Below, one piece after another: positions 14,930 to 23,309 of a DNA stretch of 29,510 bases. Origin of the DNA: Bacteroidales bacterium (GTDB lineage: Bacteria; Bacteroidota; Bacteroidia; Bacteroidales; B18-G4); contig JAUXCL010000007.1 in assembly GCA_030618905.1 (NCBI GenBank), forward strand, positions 1 through 29,510, written 5' to 3'. Below the pieces are notes generated by a model that saw only the letters and a program-made list of their open reading frames with translations, was not told the DNA's origin and made no database searches. The translations under genes were made by a program, and so were the position numbers. Every line of letters begins with the position of its first letter. Position 1 is the first letter of the stretch.

Positions 14930-15661
14930 TCACCCTTCACCCTTCACCCTATTCACTTCCCGCAGATACATTTGTATGGTATTCTCCAGGCCCAGGTATA
15001 AGGCATCACTAATCAGTGCATGGCCAATGGAAACTTCAAGCAATCCCGGAATTTGCTCAACAAAATAAGCCAGGTTGTCGAGGTTAAGGTCATGGCCGGC
15101 ATTTATTCCCAAACCAACTTTTTGGGCAACTTCTGCTGCTTCAACAAAAGGGGCAATTGCCGCCTCCCTGTCCTCATAGAAGTCAGTTGCATAGCTTTCC
15201 GTATATAGCTCAATCCTGTCAGTTCCTGTCTTTGCAGCCTGCTTAATCATCTTCAAATCTGTTTCAATAAAAATAGATGTGCGAATACCCTCCTTTTTGA
15301 AAGTGGCAATCACCTCCTGCAAAAACTTAAGGTTCTTTACAGTATCCCAGCCGGCGTTTGATGTCAGGGCATCAGGTGCATCGGGTACCAGTGTCACCTG
15401 GTCCGGGTTCACCTCCAAAACCAGGTCAATAAACTGCCGGGTAGGATTACCTTCAATATTGAATTCAGTTGTGACAATGGGCTTGATATCCCTGGCGTCC
15501 TGGTACCGGATATGTCGCTCATCAGGGCGTGGATGAACAGTAATTCCCTGTGCACCAAATCGTTCACAGTCAATTGCCGCTTTAAGTACATCCGGAATAT
15601 TTCCACCGCGGGCATTTCTTAAAGTTGCTATTTTATTGATATTTACACTTAGATGGGTCAT
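14930..15661 (-). CDS. pdxJ: Pyridoxine 5'-phosphate synthase PdxJ
   Basis: 243 residues, the usual length. PdxJ condenses 1-deoxyxylulose 5-phosphate with 3-amino-2-oxopropyl phosphate, the last ring-forming step of vitamin B6 synthesis. Visible family blocks: Leu-Ser-Val-Asn-Ile-Asn-Lys-Ile-Ala-Thr-Leu-Arg-Asn-Ala-Arg at the N-terminus, Ile-Thr-Val-His-Pro-Arg-Pro-Asp-Glu-Arg-His-Ile, Gln-Val-Thr-Leu-Val-Pro, and Gly-Ile-Asn-Ala-Gly-His-Asp-Leu-Asn. The last codons and the stop are made from a GTGAAGG heptamer repeat that continues past the gene. It is divergent from dtd, and the two share a short promoter region. Confidence 0.97.
   Translation of the reverse strand: MTHLSVNINKIATLRNARGGNIPDVLKAAIDCERFGAQGITVHPRPDERHIRYQDARDIKPIVTTEFNIEGNPTRQFIDLVLEVNPDQVTLVPDAPDALTSNAGWDTVKNLKFLQEVIATFKKEGIRTSIFIETDLKMIKQAAKTGTDRIELYTESYATDFYEDREAAIAPFVEAAEVAQKVGLGINAGHDLNLDNLAYFVEQIPGLLEVSIGHALISDALYLGLENTIQMYLREVNRVKGEG
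14931..14950. repeat. Heptamer tandem repeat over the pdxJ stop codon
   Basis: Nearly three copies of CACCCTT on the plus strand (AAGGGTG on the coding strand). It covers the last codons and most of the stop of pdxJ. On the coding strand the unit GGTGAAG resembles the GGTGAAC unit at the end of dtd. Confidence 0.8.
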
Positions 15662-15680
15662 GGGCTAATAATTTATTTAA

Positions 15681-15688
15681 CAAAGCTA
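15681..15688 (-). promoter_or_regulatory. Candidate -7 box for pdxJ
   Basis: Reads TAGCTTTG on the minus strand, a TAnnTTTG match, 19 bp upstream of the pdxJ ATG at 15661. Confidence 0.5.
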
Positions 15689-15697
15689 ATAAAATCT

Positions 15698-15705
15698 TAA
15701 GTTTG
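15698..15705 (+). promoter_or_regulatory. Candidate promoter for dtd
   Basis: TAAGTTTG matches TAnnTTTG and lies 17 bp before the dtd ATG. TTTA at 15676-15679, 18 bp upstream, is one base off the -33 TTTG. The pdxJ and dtd promoters interleave in only 61 bp. Confidence 0.55.
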
Positions 15706-15722
15706 TATGAAAAGTATTAAAT

Positions 15723-16175
15723 ATGCGAGCTGTTATTCAAAGGGTTTCCCGGGCTTCAGTCAGTATTGACGGGGAAGTTAAAACTAAGATTAAGCTGGGG
15801 CTGTTGATCTTAATAGGGATCGAACATGAAGATGATCAATCAGATATCGAATGGCTCAGTGGGAAGATTGTCCGCTTAAGAGTTTTTCCTGATGAGGAGG
15901 GTGTGATGAACCGGTCCATTCTTGATGCAGGAGGAGGGATTCTGCTAATCAGCCAGTTCACCTTACAGGCAAGCACAAAAAAAGGTAATCGTCCATCCTA
16001 TATAAAAGCTGCAAAGCCGGAAAGTGCAATTCCTCTTTATGAAGCATTCATCAGGCGGCTTGAGCTTGATCTTGGGAAAAAGGTTGAAACCGGAGAGTTT
16101 GGTGCCATGATGGATATTTCTCTGGTCAACAGCGGGCCGGTGACCATTTATATTGATACTAAAAGGAAAGAGTGA
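15723..16175 (+). CDS. dtd: D-aminoacyl-tRNA deacylase Dtd
   Basis: 150 residues, the normal length for Dtd, which removes D-amino acids (and glycine mischarged on tRNA-Ala) from tRNA. The N-terminal Met-Arg-Ala-Val-Ile-Gln-Arg-Val is typical. The two active-site motifs are present: Ser-Gln-Phe-Thr-Leu near residue 78, and Asn-Ser-Gly-Pro-Val-Thr near 137 (the GPVT cross-subunit motif). Its TGA stop is the first TGA of a GTGAACG heptamer array. Confidence 0.97.
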   Translation: MRAVIQRVSRASVSIDGEVKTKIKLGLLILIGIEHEDDQSDIEWLSGKIVRLRVFPDEEGVMNRSILDAGGGILLISQFTLQASTKKGNRPSYIKAAKPESAIPLYEAFIRRLELDLGKKVETGEFGAMMDISLVNSGPVTIYIDTKRKE

Positions 16176-16206
16176 ACGGTGAACGGTGAACGGTGAACGG
16201 TGAACT
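16172..16206. repeat. Heptamer tandem repeat over the dtd stop codon
   Basis: Four exact copies of GTGAACG followed by GTGAACT. The dtd stop TGA (16173-16175) is inside the first copy. As 7 is not a multiple of 3 and each unit has a TGA, the array puts stops in all three frames within three units. Confidence 0.9.
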
Positions 16207-16238
16207 GAAGTGATCAGGAATATTGCTTGGTGGTAGTT

Positions 16239-16270
16239 CGATTGAGCGATTGAGCGATTGAGCGATGTAG
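16239..16270. repeat. Octamer tandem repeat (CGATTGAG)
   Basis: Three exact copies of CGATTGAG and one changed copy (CGATGTAG), followed by CGA. It lies between the dtd heptamer array and the terminator of the convergent small gene. It has no coding role that I can see. Confidence 0.85.
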
Positions 16271-16277
16271 CGAATTA

Positions 16278-16313
16278 TAAAAAAAAAGCCCCCGAAAAAG
16301 CTTTCCGGAGGCT
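16278..16313 (-). terminator. Factor-independent terminator of the small secreted protein gene
   Basis: On the minus strand, AGCCTCCGG pairs imperfectly with the CGGGGGCT arm (16287-16294 on plus) and is followed by a run of about nine T. It lies 27 bp after the stop of the gene at 16340-16636, so it serves that gene. The plus strand has no T-run here. Confidence 0.85.
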
Positions 16314-16339
16314 CCAAACCAAATTAATTATGAAAAAAA

Positions 16340-16636
16340 TCACTTCTGCTTTCCGCTGTCTTTAGAAGTATCTTTTGATCCTGACTTTGAACTGCAGCCG
16401 GATGTTGCTTTGCTACTGCAACAGCCATCAGTCTTGTCATAAGATTTAGCTGACTTTGTAGTTGCGGTGGCTTTGCTATTATCTTTTTTATTTTTTTTAC
16501 TGTCTTTTTCTTTATCTGGTTTTTTATCTACTTTGACAATATCTACACCAAATGTGTCGGCCATTACACTCTGTACTCCAATTGCGCCGAACAAAAAGAA
16601 GGTTACCAAACTTAAACCGAGGATTAGCTTTTTCAT
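16340..16636 (-). CDS. Small secreted Lys/Ser-rich protein with clustered Cys, function unknown
   Basis: 98 residues. A clear signal peptide (Met-Lys-Lys then a hydrophobic core to about residue 24, cleavage likely near Val-Met-Ala at 24-26) is followed by a low-complexity Lys/Asp/Ser/Thr region. Near the C-terminus is Gly-Cys-Cys-Ser-Ser-Lys-Ala-Thr-Ser-Gly-Cys-Ser-Ser-Lys. It has its own candidate promoter and a strong terminator, so it is a single-gene transcript. The family is not recognised. The Cys cluster in a disordered tail could bind metal or form disulfides; no function is claimed. Confidence 0.75.
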   Translation of the reverse strand: MKKLILGLSLVTFFLFGAIGVQSVMADTFGVDIVKVDKKPDKEKDSKKNKKDNSKATATTKSAKSYDKTDGCCSSKATSGCSSKSGSKDTSKDSGKQK

Positions 16637-16680
16637 AGTTTTTGATTTTTTATGAGTTATTTTAATTATTTTTATTTAGA

Positions 16681-16688
16681 CAAAATTA
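16681..16688 (-). promoter_or_regulatory. Candidate -7 box for the small secreted protein
   Basis: Reads TAATTTTG on the minus strand (TAnnTTTG), 44 bp before the ATG at 16636. No clear -33 TTTG. Confidence 0.45.
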
Positions 16689-16784
16689 AAACTATTTTCT
16701 GGCTCAGGCGTTAATTGTATGTTAAATACTGTTAAAGATTTGTTAAAAATCACAGTATCGCACAGCACAGCACACAATCGATGA

Positions 16785-18077
16785 ATGAAAAAGACGTCTA
16801 GCATTCTCATTATAGTGTCATCCTTGGCGCTGGCGGGGATTATTTTCACTCAGGTATACTGGGTGAATAATGCCCTGGATTTGCGGGAAGAGCAATTCAA
16901 TAACCAGATTGGAATATCGACCGGGAGAATTGCCAATCAGTTGTTTGCTTACCAGCTTGACATATCTTCCGGGAATTTTCAATCCCCATGCGACACTGCC
17001 CTGTACAATGAACTACCCATAACCGAAATCATCAATCCACAGATACTGGATTCGCTTGTCAGCCTTGAATTTTCCGGCATGGAACATGGCGAAGATTATA
17101 TTTACGGCGTATACAATACCCTTGATACTTCATTTATCATCGGCAACAGTACAGTCGAAAAGCGCATGCTGATCCACTCTCCTTACCAAATCAACCTCAC
17201 CTGCCTTTACAGGCCCGACATTTACATGCTCAGCATCCACTTCAACTATGAGAACCGGATGATCTTTAACACCATGATCGTATGGCTGATCATTTCCATT
17301 GTGTTATTGATCATTGTCGTCTTCGGGAATGTGTACATCATCTATAATCATCTTCGGCATAAGAAATTATCAGAAATAAAAACTGATTTCATCAATAACA
17401 TGACCCATGAGTTCAAAACACCCTTATCAACAATAGCCCTGGCCAGTGAAATGATGATTCGCCCTACCATCAATGAATATCCCTATAAGGTAAAAAGATA
17501 TGCTAATGTTATTAATTCTGAGAATCTCCGGCTTCAGCAACAAGTAGATCACATCTTACAGCTTGCTTCTCTTGACAGGGAAAATATCAGGATTAAATTC
17601 AAATTAGTCCAGGTAAACAGGGTAATCAATCAGTTGGTCGACCAGTTTAAAATGAAGCTGGAGTCAGGTAATGGACATATCCGGATGGAGTTGAATGCGG
17701 AGCAGGATGAAATATATACCGACCGTAATCACTTTACAAATATCCTTTCCAACTTAATCGACAATGCATTAAAATATTCAATGGATGAACCTGACATTAC
17801 AGTAAGCACTACTCAGCACGAAAACGGGATACAGATTGCCGTTAGCGATAAAGGTGTGGGGATCAGACAAGAATTTCAAAAGCAAATATTCAGGAAACTT
17901 TACCGTGTCCCAACAGGTGACATCCATGATGTCAAGGGATTTGGAATTGGCCTGTATTATGTAAAGACCATAGTTGAAGCGCATGGTGGTAAAATCTCCC
18001 TTCAGAGTGAGATCAATAAAGGAAGTACTTTTATCATCTACATGCCTTTTAACGATAATAAAGAAAACAATGAATGA
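16785..18077 (+). CDS. Sensor histidine kinase
   Basis: 430 residues: transmembrane helix at about 7-26, a periplasmic sensor region of about 130 residues with two Cys (C69, C140), second helix at 163-188, then directly the dimerisation and phosphoacceptor helix with no obvious HAMP domain. H208 in His-Glu-Phe-Lys-Thr-Pro is the phosphorylated His. The ATPase part shows the N box (Asn-Leu-Ile-Asp-Asn-Ala-Leu-Lys-Tyr-Ser), the G1 box (Asp-Lys-Gly-Val-Gly-Ile) and the G2 box (Gly-Phe-Gly-Ile-Gly-Leu). It overlaps the response regulator by 8 bp, so they are a pair. The signal is unknown. An ATG at 16781 in another frame is not used. Confidence 0.95.
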   Translation: MKKTSSILIIVSSLALAGIIFTQVYWVNNALDLREEQFNNQIGISTGRIANQLFAYQLDISSGNFQSPCDTALYNELPITEIINPQILDSLVSLEFSGMEHGEDYIYGVYNTLDTSFIIGNSTVEKRMLIHSPYQINLTCLYRPDIYMLSIHFNYENRMIFNTMIVWLIISIVLLIIVVFGNVYIIYNHLRHKKLSEIKTDFINNMTHEFKTPLSTIALASEMMIRPTINEYPYKVKRYANVINSENLRLQQQVDHILQLASLDRENIRIKFKLVQVNRVINQLVDQFKMKLESGNGHIRMELNAEQDEIYTDRNHFTNILSNLIDNALKYSMDEPDITVSTTQHENGIQIAVSDKGVGIRQEFQKQIFRKLYRVPTGDIHDVKGFGIGLYYVKTIVEAHGGKISLQSEINKGSTFIIYMPFNDNKENNE

Positions 18078-18783
18078 AAAACGCACATCCATTTTGCTGG
18101 TTGAGGATGATCCCAACCTGAGCATGGTATTACAGGATTTCCTGGAAATGTTATCGTACGACGTTACCGCTTGTATGGATGGAAATGAGGGACTTAGTGA
18201 ATACAAGAAAGGCAATTTCGACCTATGCATTCTTGATGTTATGCTTCCGAAAAAAGATGGCTTCACCCTGGCTGAGGACATCAGAAAGGACAATAAGTCG
18301 ATTCCTCTTATTTTTCTTACAGCCAAATCATTAAAGGAGGACCGGGTGAAAGGATTCAGGGTTGGGTGTGATGATTATATCACTAAACCTTTCAGTACAG
18401 AAGAGTTAAGTCTGAGGATCAAGGCGATTTTAAAAAGGTGTCAGAATATTTCTGATCTGATGCCAAAATCTGAAGCCAAATCCTATACCATCGGTAAATA
18501 CTATTTCGATGTTGAAAATATGGTTTTGGGCATTGGGCACAATGAAAGGGTTCTTACGCGTAAAGAAACAGCCTTGCTCAAACTCCTCTGTGAACATAAA
18601 AACACCCTTGTGACCAGGGAATACGCATTGCGTGCTGTTTGGGGTAATGATGATTATTTCATCGGCAGAAGCATGGATGTATTCATTACCAAATTGAGAA
18701 AATACCTGGGAGAAGACCCCGGAATTTCAATCACCAATGTTCATGGTACTGGTTTCAAATTTGAAATTAAAGGAGAAGATTAG
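18070..18783 (+). CDS. OmpR-family response regulator
   Basis: 237 residues: receiver domain (acidic pair at 13-14, phospho-acceptor Asp56 in Leu-Asp-Val-Met-Leu-Pro, Lys106 in Thr-Lys-Pro-Phe) and a C-terminal winged-helix DNA-binding domain (from about residue 135) ending with the usual Val-His-Gly-Thr-Gly-Phe-Lys-Phe. The frame is open upstream to 17974 inside the kinase gene. The ATG at 18070, 8 bp before the kinase stop, gives the family's normal N-terminus (Thr-Ser-Ile-Leu-Leu-Val-Glu-Asp-Asp). It is probably phosphorylated by the adjacent kinase; targets are not apparent. Confidence 0.95.
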   Translation: MNEKRTSILLVEDDPNLSMVLQDFLEMLSYDVTACMDGNEGLSEYKKGNFDLCILDVMLPKKDGFTLAEDIRKDNKSIPLIFLTAKSLKEDRVKGFRVGCDDYITKPFSTEELSLRIKAILKRCQNISDLMPKSEAKSYTIGKYYFDVENMVLGIGHNERVLTRKETALLKLLCEHKNTLVTREYALRAVWGNDDYFIGRSMDVFITKLRKYLGEDPGISITNVHGTGFKFEIKGED

Positions 18784-18807
18784 CTTAATTTCCACTCCAT
18801 TCCCGGA

Positions 18808-20943
18808 TTATTTCTTTATTCCGGACAGGTCAAGCACAAACGCATACTCCATAGCTGTCTCTTTGTACCTTTTAAACCTTCCTGAAGCACCGCCATGTCC
18901 ATATTCCAGATTAGTCCGGAGTAATAATAATTCCTGATCCGTTTTCATGTCCCTCAACTTGGCCACCCATTTTGCAGATTCCCAATATTGCACCTGTGAA
19001 TCATGCCATCCCGTGGTGATCAATAATGCAGGATAATCTTTAGCCTCGACATTATCGTAGGGTGAATAAGACAGGATATACTCATAATATTCTTTTTCCC
19101 TTGGGTCTCCCCATTCATCATATTCCCCGGTAGTTAAGGGGATACTCTCATCCAGCATGGTCGTGATGACATCCACAAAGGGTACTGCTGTGATGGCACC
19201 TTTATACAGCCCGGGCCGCATGTTGACCACTGCCCCCACAAGCAGGCCGCCTGCACTGCCTCCCTGGGCAAAACACAGTTCAGGCTTGCTATACTTTTGA
19301 TCGATAAGATATTCAGTGCAGGCAATAAAATCAGTGAAGGTATTTTTCTTATTCAGCAATTTACCATCTTCATACCAGTCCCTTCCCAGCTCCTCTCCTC
19401 CCCTGATATGTGCAAGAGCCATCACGAATCCCCTGTCGAGCAAGCTTAATCTGGTTGAGCTGAAATAAGGATCCATACTGGAGCCATAGGAGCCATAACC
19501 ATAGATTAACAATGGATTATCAGCATCCTTCACCAGGCCTTTTTTGTAAACGATGGATAATGGTATTTCTTTCCCGTCGCTGGCAAGAACATTGAACCTT
19601 TCCGATTGATAATCCTCACGATCATAACCGCCCACAACCTCCTGAATTTTAAGCAATTCCTTTTCTTTTGAGACCATATTATAGTCATAAATGGAATTGG
19701 GCGTAATCATAGATGTAAAACCATAACGAAGAATCCCGGTGTCAAATTCAGGATTTTTTGAGAGATAAGCCATATAAGCTGATTCTCCAAAATCGATATA
19801 ATATTCATTTTTGCCCCCCCAATCAATGACCCGAATGTTTGAAAGCCCTTTAATCCTTTCATCCAGAACAAGGAAATTTTTAAAAATTTCAAAATCCTCA
19901 AATAAAACATCTGGTCTGTGGGAAATCACCTCTTTCCAGTTTTCAATCCCCGGGCTATCAATCAACACTTCCATTAAGCGGAAATTCTTTGCCTCATAAT
20001 TCGTCCTGATATAAAACTTATCCTTATAGTGTGCGAGGAAATATTCAAGATCTTTCTGTCTTGGCTGAACGATTTTAAATTCTTCCAGGGGCTTATCCGC
20101 ATTGATAAACCGGTATTCTGTGGATAAAGTGCTGTATGAACCGATGATGATAAGCTCTTTTGATTTGGAATTATAAGCAGAGGTGCTAAAGGTTTCATCA
20201 TCCTCATAATATAATAACTCATCCTGGTTCATGTCCCCACCCAATTGATGCCTGTAAACTTTTTCAGGCCTCAAAGTCATTTCATTCTTTATCGTATAGA
20301 AAAGAGTCTGATTGTCATTGGCCCAGGCAGCATAGCCTGTGGTATTTGGAATAGCTTCCTGCAGGATCTCTCCTGTTTCAAGATTCTTAACATGCAGGGT
20401 GTATTTTCTTCGGCTCACCGTATCAACACCATAGGATATCATTTTATTGTCGGGGCTGACATTAAGGCCACTAAGGCTGAAAAAATCGTGGCCTTTAGCC
20501 ATTTCATTGGCATTCAGCATAATTTCCTCTGCTGCCTCCAGGTTTTCCTTTTTTCTGCAATACACAGGATATTCCTGTCCTTCTTCATACCTTGAATAGT
20601 AAAAATAGCCATTGAGTTTATAGGGGACCGACATATCGGTTTGCTTGATCCTTCCTACGATCTCATTGTATAACTTATCCTGGAATTGCACCGTATGCTT
20701 TAACATGGCATCCGTATAGGCGTTTTCAGCCTTCAGATATTCCAGCACTTCAGGATTTTCGCGGTCCTTCATCCAGTAATAATTGTCGATCCTGGTGTCA
20801 TCATGTATACTTAACTCTTTCGCTATCTTCCTGGCTACTGGTGGCTTCATAATTTCTTGATTCTGTTGACATGAATACAATAAAATAATCATGGTGGCCG
20901 CTGGTATTAATACACCACTGACCCTTACATTAAACTTGTTCAT
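18808..20943 (-). CDS. Lipoprotein oligopeptidase B (S9A serine peptidase)
   Basis: 711 residues. The N-terminus has a lipoprotein signal with lipid-attachment Cys25 (Leu-Leu-Tyr-Ser-Cys). The rest is a prolyl-oligopeptidase-type protein: a beta-propeller (about 80-420) capping an alpha/beta-hydrolase domain. The catalytic triad is S563 (Gly-Gly-Ser-Ala-Gly-Gly), D648 (Trp-His-Asp-Ser-Gln-Val) and H683 (Tyr-Gly-His-Gly-Gly). The 85- and 35-residue spacings equal those of the Ser532/Asp617/His652 triad of E. coli oligopeptidase B. The family cuts short peptides after Lys or Arg. The lipid anchor would place it in the periplasm or at the outer membrane. It follows the TonB receptor gene by 24 bp and is convergent to the response regulator. 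Confidence 0.93.
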   Translation of the reverse strand: MNKFNVRVSGVLIPAATMIILLYSCQQNQEIMKPPVARKIAKELSIHDDTRIDNYYWMKDRENPEVLEYLKAENAYTDAMLKHTVQFQDKLYNEIVGRIKQTDMSVPYKLNGYFYYSRYEEGQEYPVYCRKKENLEAAEEIMLNANEMAKGHDFFSLSGLNVSPDNKMISYGVDTVSRRKYTLHVKNLETGEILQEAIPNTTGYAAWANDNQTLFYTIKNEMTLRPEKVYRHQLGGDMNQDELLYYEDDETFSTSAYNSKSKELIIIGSYSTLSTEYRFINADKPLEEFKIVQPRQKDLEYFLAHYKDKFYIRTNYEAKNFRLMEVLIDSPGIENWKEVISHRPDVLFEDFEIFKNFLVLDERIKGLSNIRVIDWGGKNEYYIDFGESAYMAYLSKNPEFDTGILRYGFTSMITPNSIYDYNMVSKEKELLKIQEVVGGYDREDYQSERFNVLASDGKEIPLSIVYKKGLVKDADNPLLIYGYGSYGSSMDPYFSSTRLSLLDRGFVMALAHIRGGEELGRDWYEDGKLLNKKNTFTDFIACTEYLIDQKYSKPELCFAQGGSAGGLLVGAVVNMRPGLYKGAITAVPFVDVITTMLDESIPLTTGEYDEWGDPREKEYYEYILSYSPYDNVEAKDYPALLITTGWHDSQVQYWESAKWVAKLRDMKTDQELLLLRTNLEYGHGGASGRFKRYKETAMEYAFVLDLSGIKK

Positions 20944-20967
20944 TGGTTTGGGATTTTTTGTTATGAA

Positions 20968-23274
20968 CTAAAAGGTCAAACTTAAACCCAGGGCTGGCAT
21001 GATCGGAAGCTGATAGATAACCTCTTTGCTATAACGGTTAACATAGAATACATTCTCCCTGTTAAATATATTGGTAAGGCTAAAGTTTATTTCAAGAACT
21101 GATCGCTCACTCAGGAAAAATGTTCTTTTGATGTCTGCATCAAGCCGCATGTAGTTGGGCAATCTTCCCTGGTTCAATTCACCAAGGATCAGGTCAAGCT
21201 CTCCATTAGCCGTGGTATAATTCGTATTTATTCCATTGCTAAAGTTGATGTGCTCGTAAAAGCCCTGGTTCTGTGTAAAAGGCAATCCGGATCCGAAATT
21301 CCACCTGACACTGGTTTCCCAGTTTTTGTTAGACCCAAATTTATAAACCCCAACAATATTAAGGTTATGCCTTCTGTCATAATGAGGATAATAATGGTGC
21401 AGTTCATCGTCCAGTCCTTCATAATACCTGTTTACATAAGCAAATGAATATGAAGACCAGATATAAAAGTTCCTCCAGTCAAATTTGAGTGTCAGGTCAA
21501 TTCCTTCTGCGTCACCTTTCTCAACGATGAAATCAGGATCTGAATTATAAATTTTATTCCTGTTTATATTGAAAAGTTGCTGAAAATTCTTGTAATAGCC
21601 TTCAAGGTTCATGGATACATGATCTCCCAGGTCAAATTCCGCGCCCAAAACAAAATGCTGTGCTTTTTGATATTCATTCTTTATCAAATTACCATCAAAT
21701 GATGGTGGGTGATCAACTTTACCTGAGATAAAAGCATAGAAGAGGTTAACAACATCCCTGTCGGATGTACCACTGATAATCGTTTGTGAATAGAGGCCTG
21801 CAGCCAGTTTCAATCTGAAGCGGTTTGTTACATTATACTTTACAGCCAATCTCGGCTCCGGCGATACTTCAGATAAGGTAGAATACCATTGCAACCTGAA
21901 TCCGGGTTCAATGACAAACTTTCCAACTATCCACTTATATTTGACAAAGGCAGCGAATTGTGTGGTGAATTCAGCAGAAGGGTCTATTGTGGTATTGGCT
22001 GCATTCACATAAATCAAATCTGTCTTAAACCCCTGTAATTCAAGGCCGTACTGCAGGGTATTTTTGCCAAGAAAATAACTGAAGTTCAAACCCAATGAGA
22101 AGCCACTGATTTCACTTTCACGTTTCGGGAATACTTCATCTTCCATTGTAACTTTATAATCGGAATACGCAAAATGCCCTTCTATGAGTACAGGAGACCT
22201 TCCTGGTATTACAACAAAGTTGGCACCACCACCCCAGGATTTCCAGCCATAATTTGCAATTGATTTATATTGGTTAACCTGGTCATTAAAATTAAATCCG
22301 AAGAAATTAATTTTACTTCCATTGGCACCATGAATTGAGATCTTACCATATACATCCATGAAATTAAATGGCAGGCCGTCTTCATCAATATACTTGTAAA
22401 AAACTTTTGAGGATTGTTCCAGATAGGAAGTTCTGGCTGAAATAAGAAATGATGAGCTCCCCCGGTTAGGATCTTTTTGCTTTGCAATCGGACCTTCAAG
22501 CAGAATCTTTGCACCTATAGTACTGGCTGCAACCTTACCGGCTAATCTTTTCTTGTTTCCGTCCCTGGTCGTGATATCAAGTACGGAAGATACACGGTCA
22601 CCATACTCAGCGTTAAAACCGGCAGTGTAAACATCGGCGTTCCTCAGGATATCCGTATCAAAAACGGAATATAAACCGATCGAATGGAAAGGCTGGTAGA
22701 TGATCATACCATCCAACAATGTTTTATTCTGTATCGGGGTGCCTCCCCTGATATATAGTTGTCCTCCCTGGTCGCCTGTAAAGACAATGCCTGGCAGAAC
22801 CTGCAGGTACTGTGCGATATCGGGAATACCTCCAATGGTCGGCAGCTCGCTGATCTGCTTGGGTGTGATCTTTATTACTGAAGCCTTGACCTCGGTCCTG
22901 GCGGACTGTCTTTCAGCGGATATTCTGACCGCATCAAGTTGTACCGATGATTTATTAAGAAAAAGGTTTTTATTGATAAGGTCATCCTTTTCGATGATTA
23001 CAGCAATGCGTATAGTATCATAACCCAGGTAGGTAACAATAAGCTCGTAATCACCTACAGGAACTTTTGAGATGGCATAAAATCCATTGACGTCAGTCGC
23101 GGAACCATATGTTGTTCCCAGCAAGTAGACGTTGGTGAAGATGACAGGTTCGCCTGTTTCCTGCTCATAAACAAAGCCCCGGATCGTTCCGGTTTGGGCA
23201 AATGACTGTGGCAATGCAAGACATATGAATAGTCCTGCAAAGATTAGTGTGTGTATAAAAGATCGTTTACTCAT
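20968..23274 (-). CDS. TonB-dependent outer-membrane receptor with CarboxypepD_reg-like domain
   Basis: 768 residues: signal peptide (1-26, ending Ser-Phe-Ala-Gln), a carboxypeptidase-regulatory-like beta-sandwich at about 28-115 (Gly-Thr-Ile-Arg-Gly-Phe-Val at its start), a plug domain (about 120-240, with Leu-Tyr-Ile-Arg-Gly-Gly and Ala-Glu-Tyr-Gly-Asp-Arg), then a 22-strand-type barrel ending in an aromatic residue (Phe-stop), as expected for BAM recognition. The ligand is not known. It lies between a DUF4249-like lipoprotein (35 bp upstream) and a lipoprotein peptidase (24 bp downstream) on the same strand, probably one operon; this suggests a peptide or peptide-like ligand. Confidence 0.93.
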   Translation of the reverse strand: MSKRSFIHTLIFAGLFICLALPQSFAQTGTIRGFVYEQETGEPVIFTNVYLLGTTYGSATDVNGFYAISKVPVGDYELIVTYLGYDTIRIAVIIEKDDLINKNLFLNKSSVQLDAVRISAERQSARTEVKASVIKITPKQISELPTIGGIPDIAQYLQVLPGIVFTGDQGGQLYIRGGTPIQNKTLLDGMIIYQPFHSIGLYSVFDTDILRNADVYTAGFNAEYGDRVSSVLDITTRDGNKKRLAGKVAASTIGAKILLEGPIAKQKDPNRGSSSFLISARTSYLEQSSKVFYKYIDEDGLPFNFMDVYGKISIHGANGSKINFFGFNFNDQVNQYKSIANYGWKSWGGGANFVVIPGRSPVLIEGHFAYSDYKVTMEDEVFPKRESEISGFSLGLNFSYFLGKNTLQYGLELQGFKTDLIYVNAANTTIDPSAEFTTQFAAFVKYKWIVGKFVIEPGFRLQWYSTLSEVSPEPRLAVKYNVTNRFRLKLAAGLYSQTIISGTSDRDVVNLFYAFISGKVDHPPSFDGNLIKNEYQKAQHFVLGAEFDLGDHVSMNLEGYYKNFQQLFNINRNKIYNSDPDFIVEKGDAEGIDLTLKFDWRNFYIWSSYSFAYVNRYYEGLDDELHHYYPHYDRRHNLNIVGVYKFGSNKNWETSVRWNFGSGLPFTQNQGFYEHINFSNGINTNYTTANGELDLILGELNQGRLPNYMRLDADIKRTFFLSERSVLEINFSLTNIFNRENVFYVNRYSKEVIYQLPIMPALGLSLTF

Positions 23275-23309
23275 AATCAGTCTAAAAGTAGGTCAAATTA
23301 TACTATGAA

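Noticed and set aside
18810..18832. CCGGA/TCCGG inverted repeat at the end of the oligopeptidase gene
   Set aside because: It lies within the coding region, has short arms and no T-run, so it is unlikely to be the terminator for either convergent gene.
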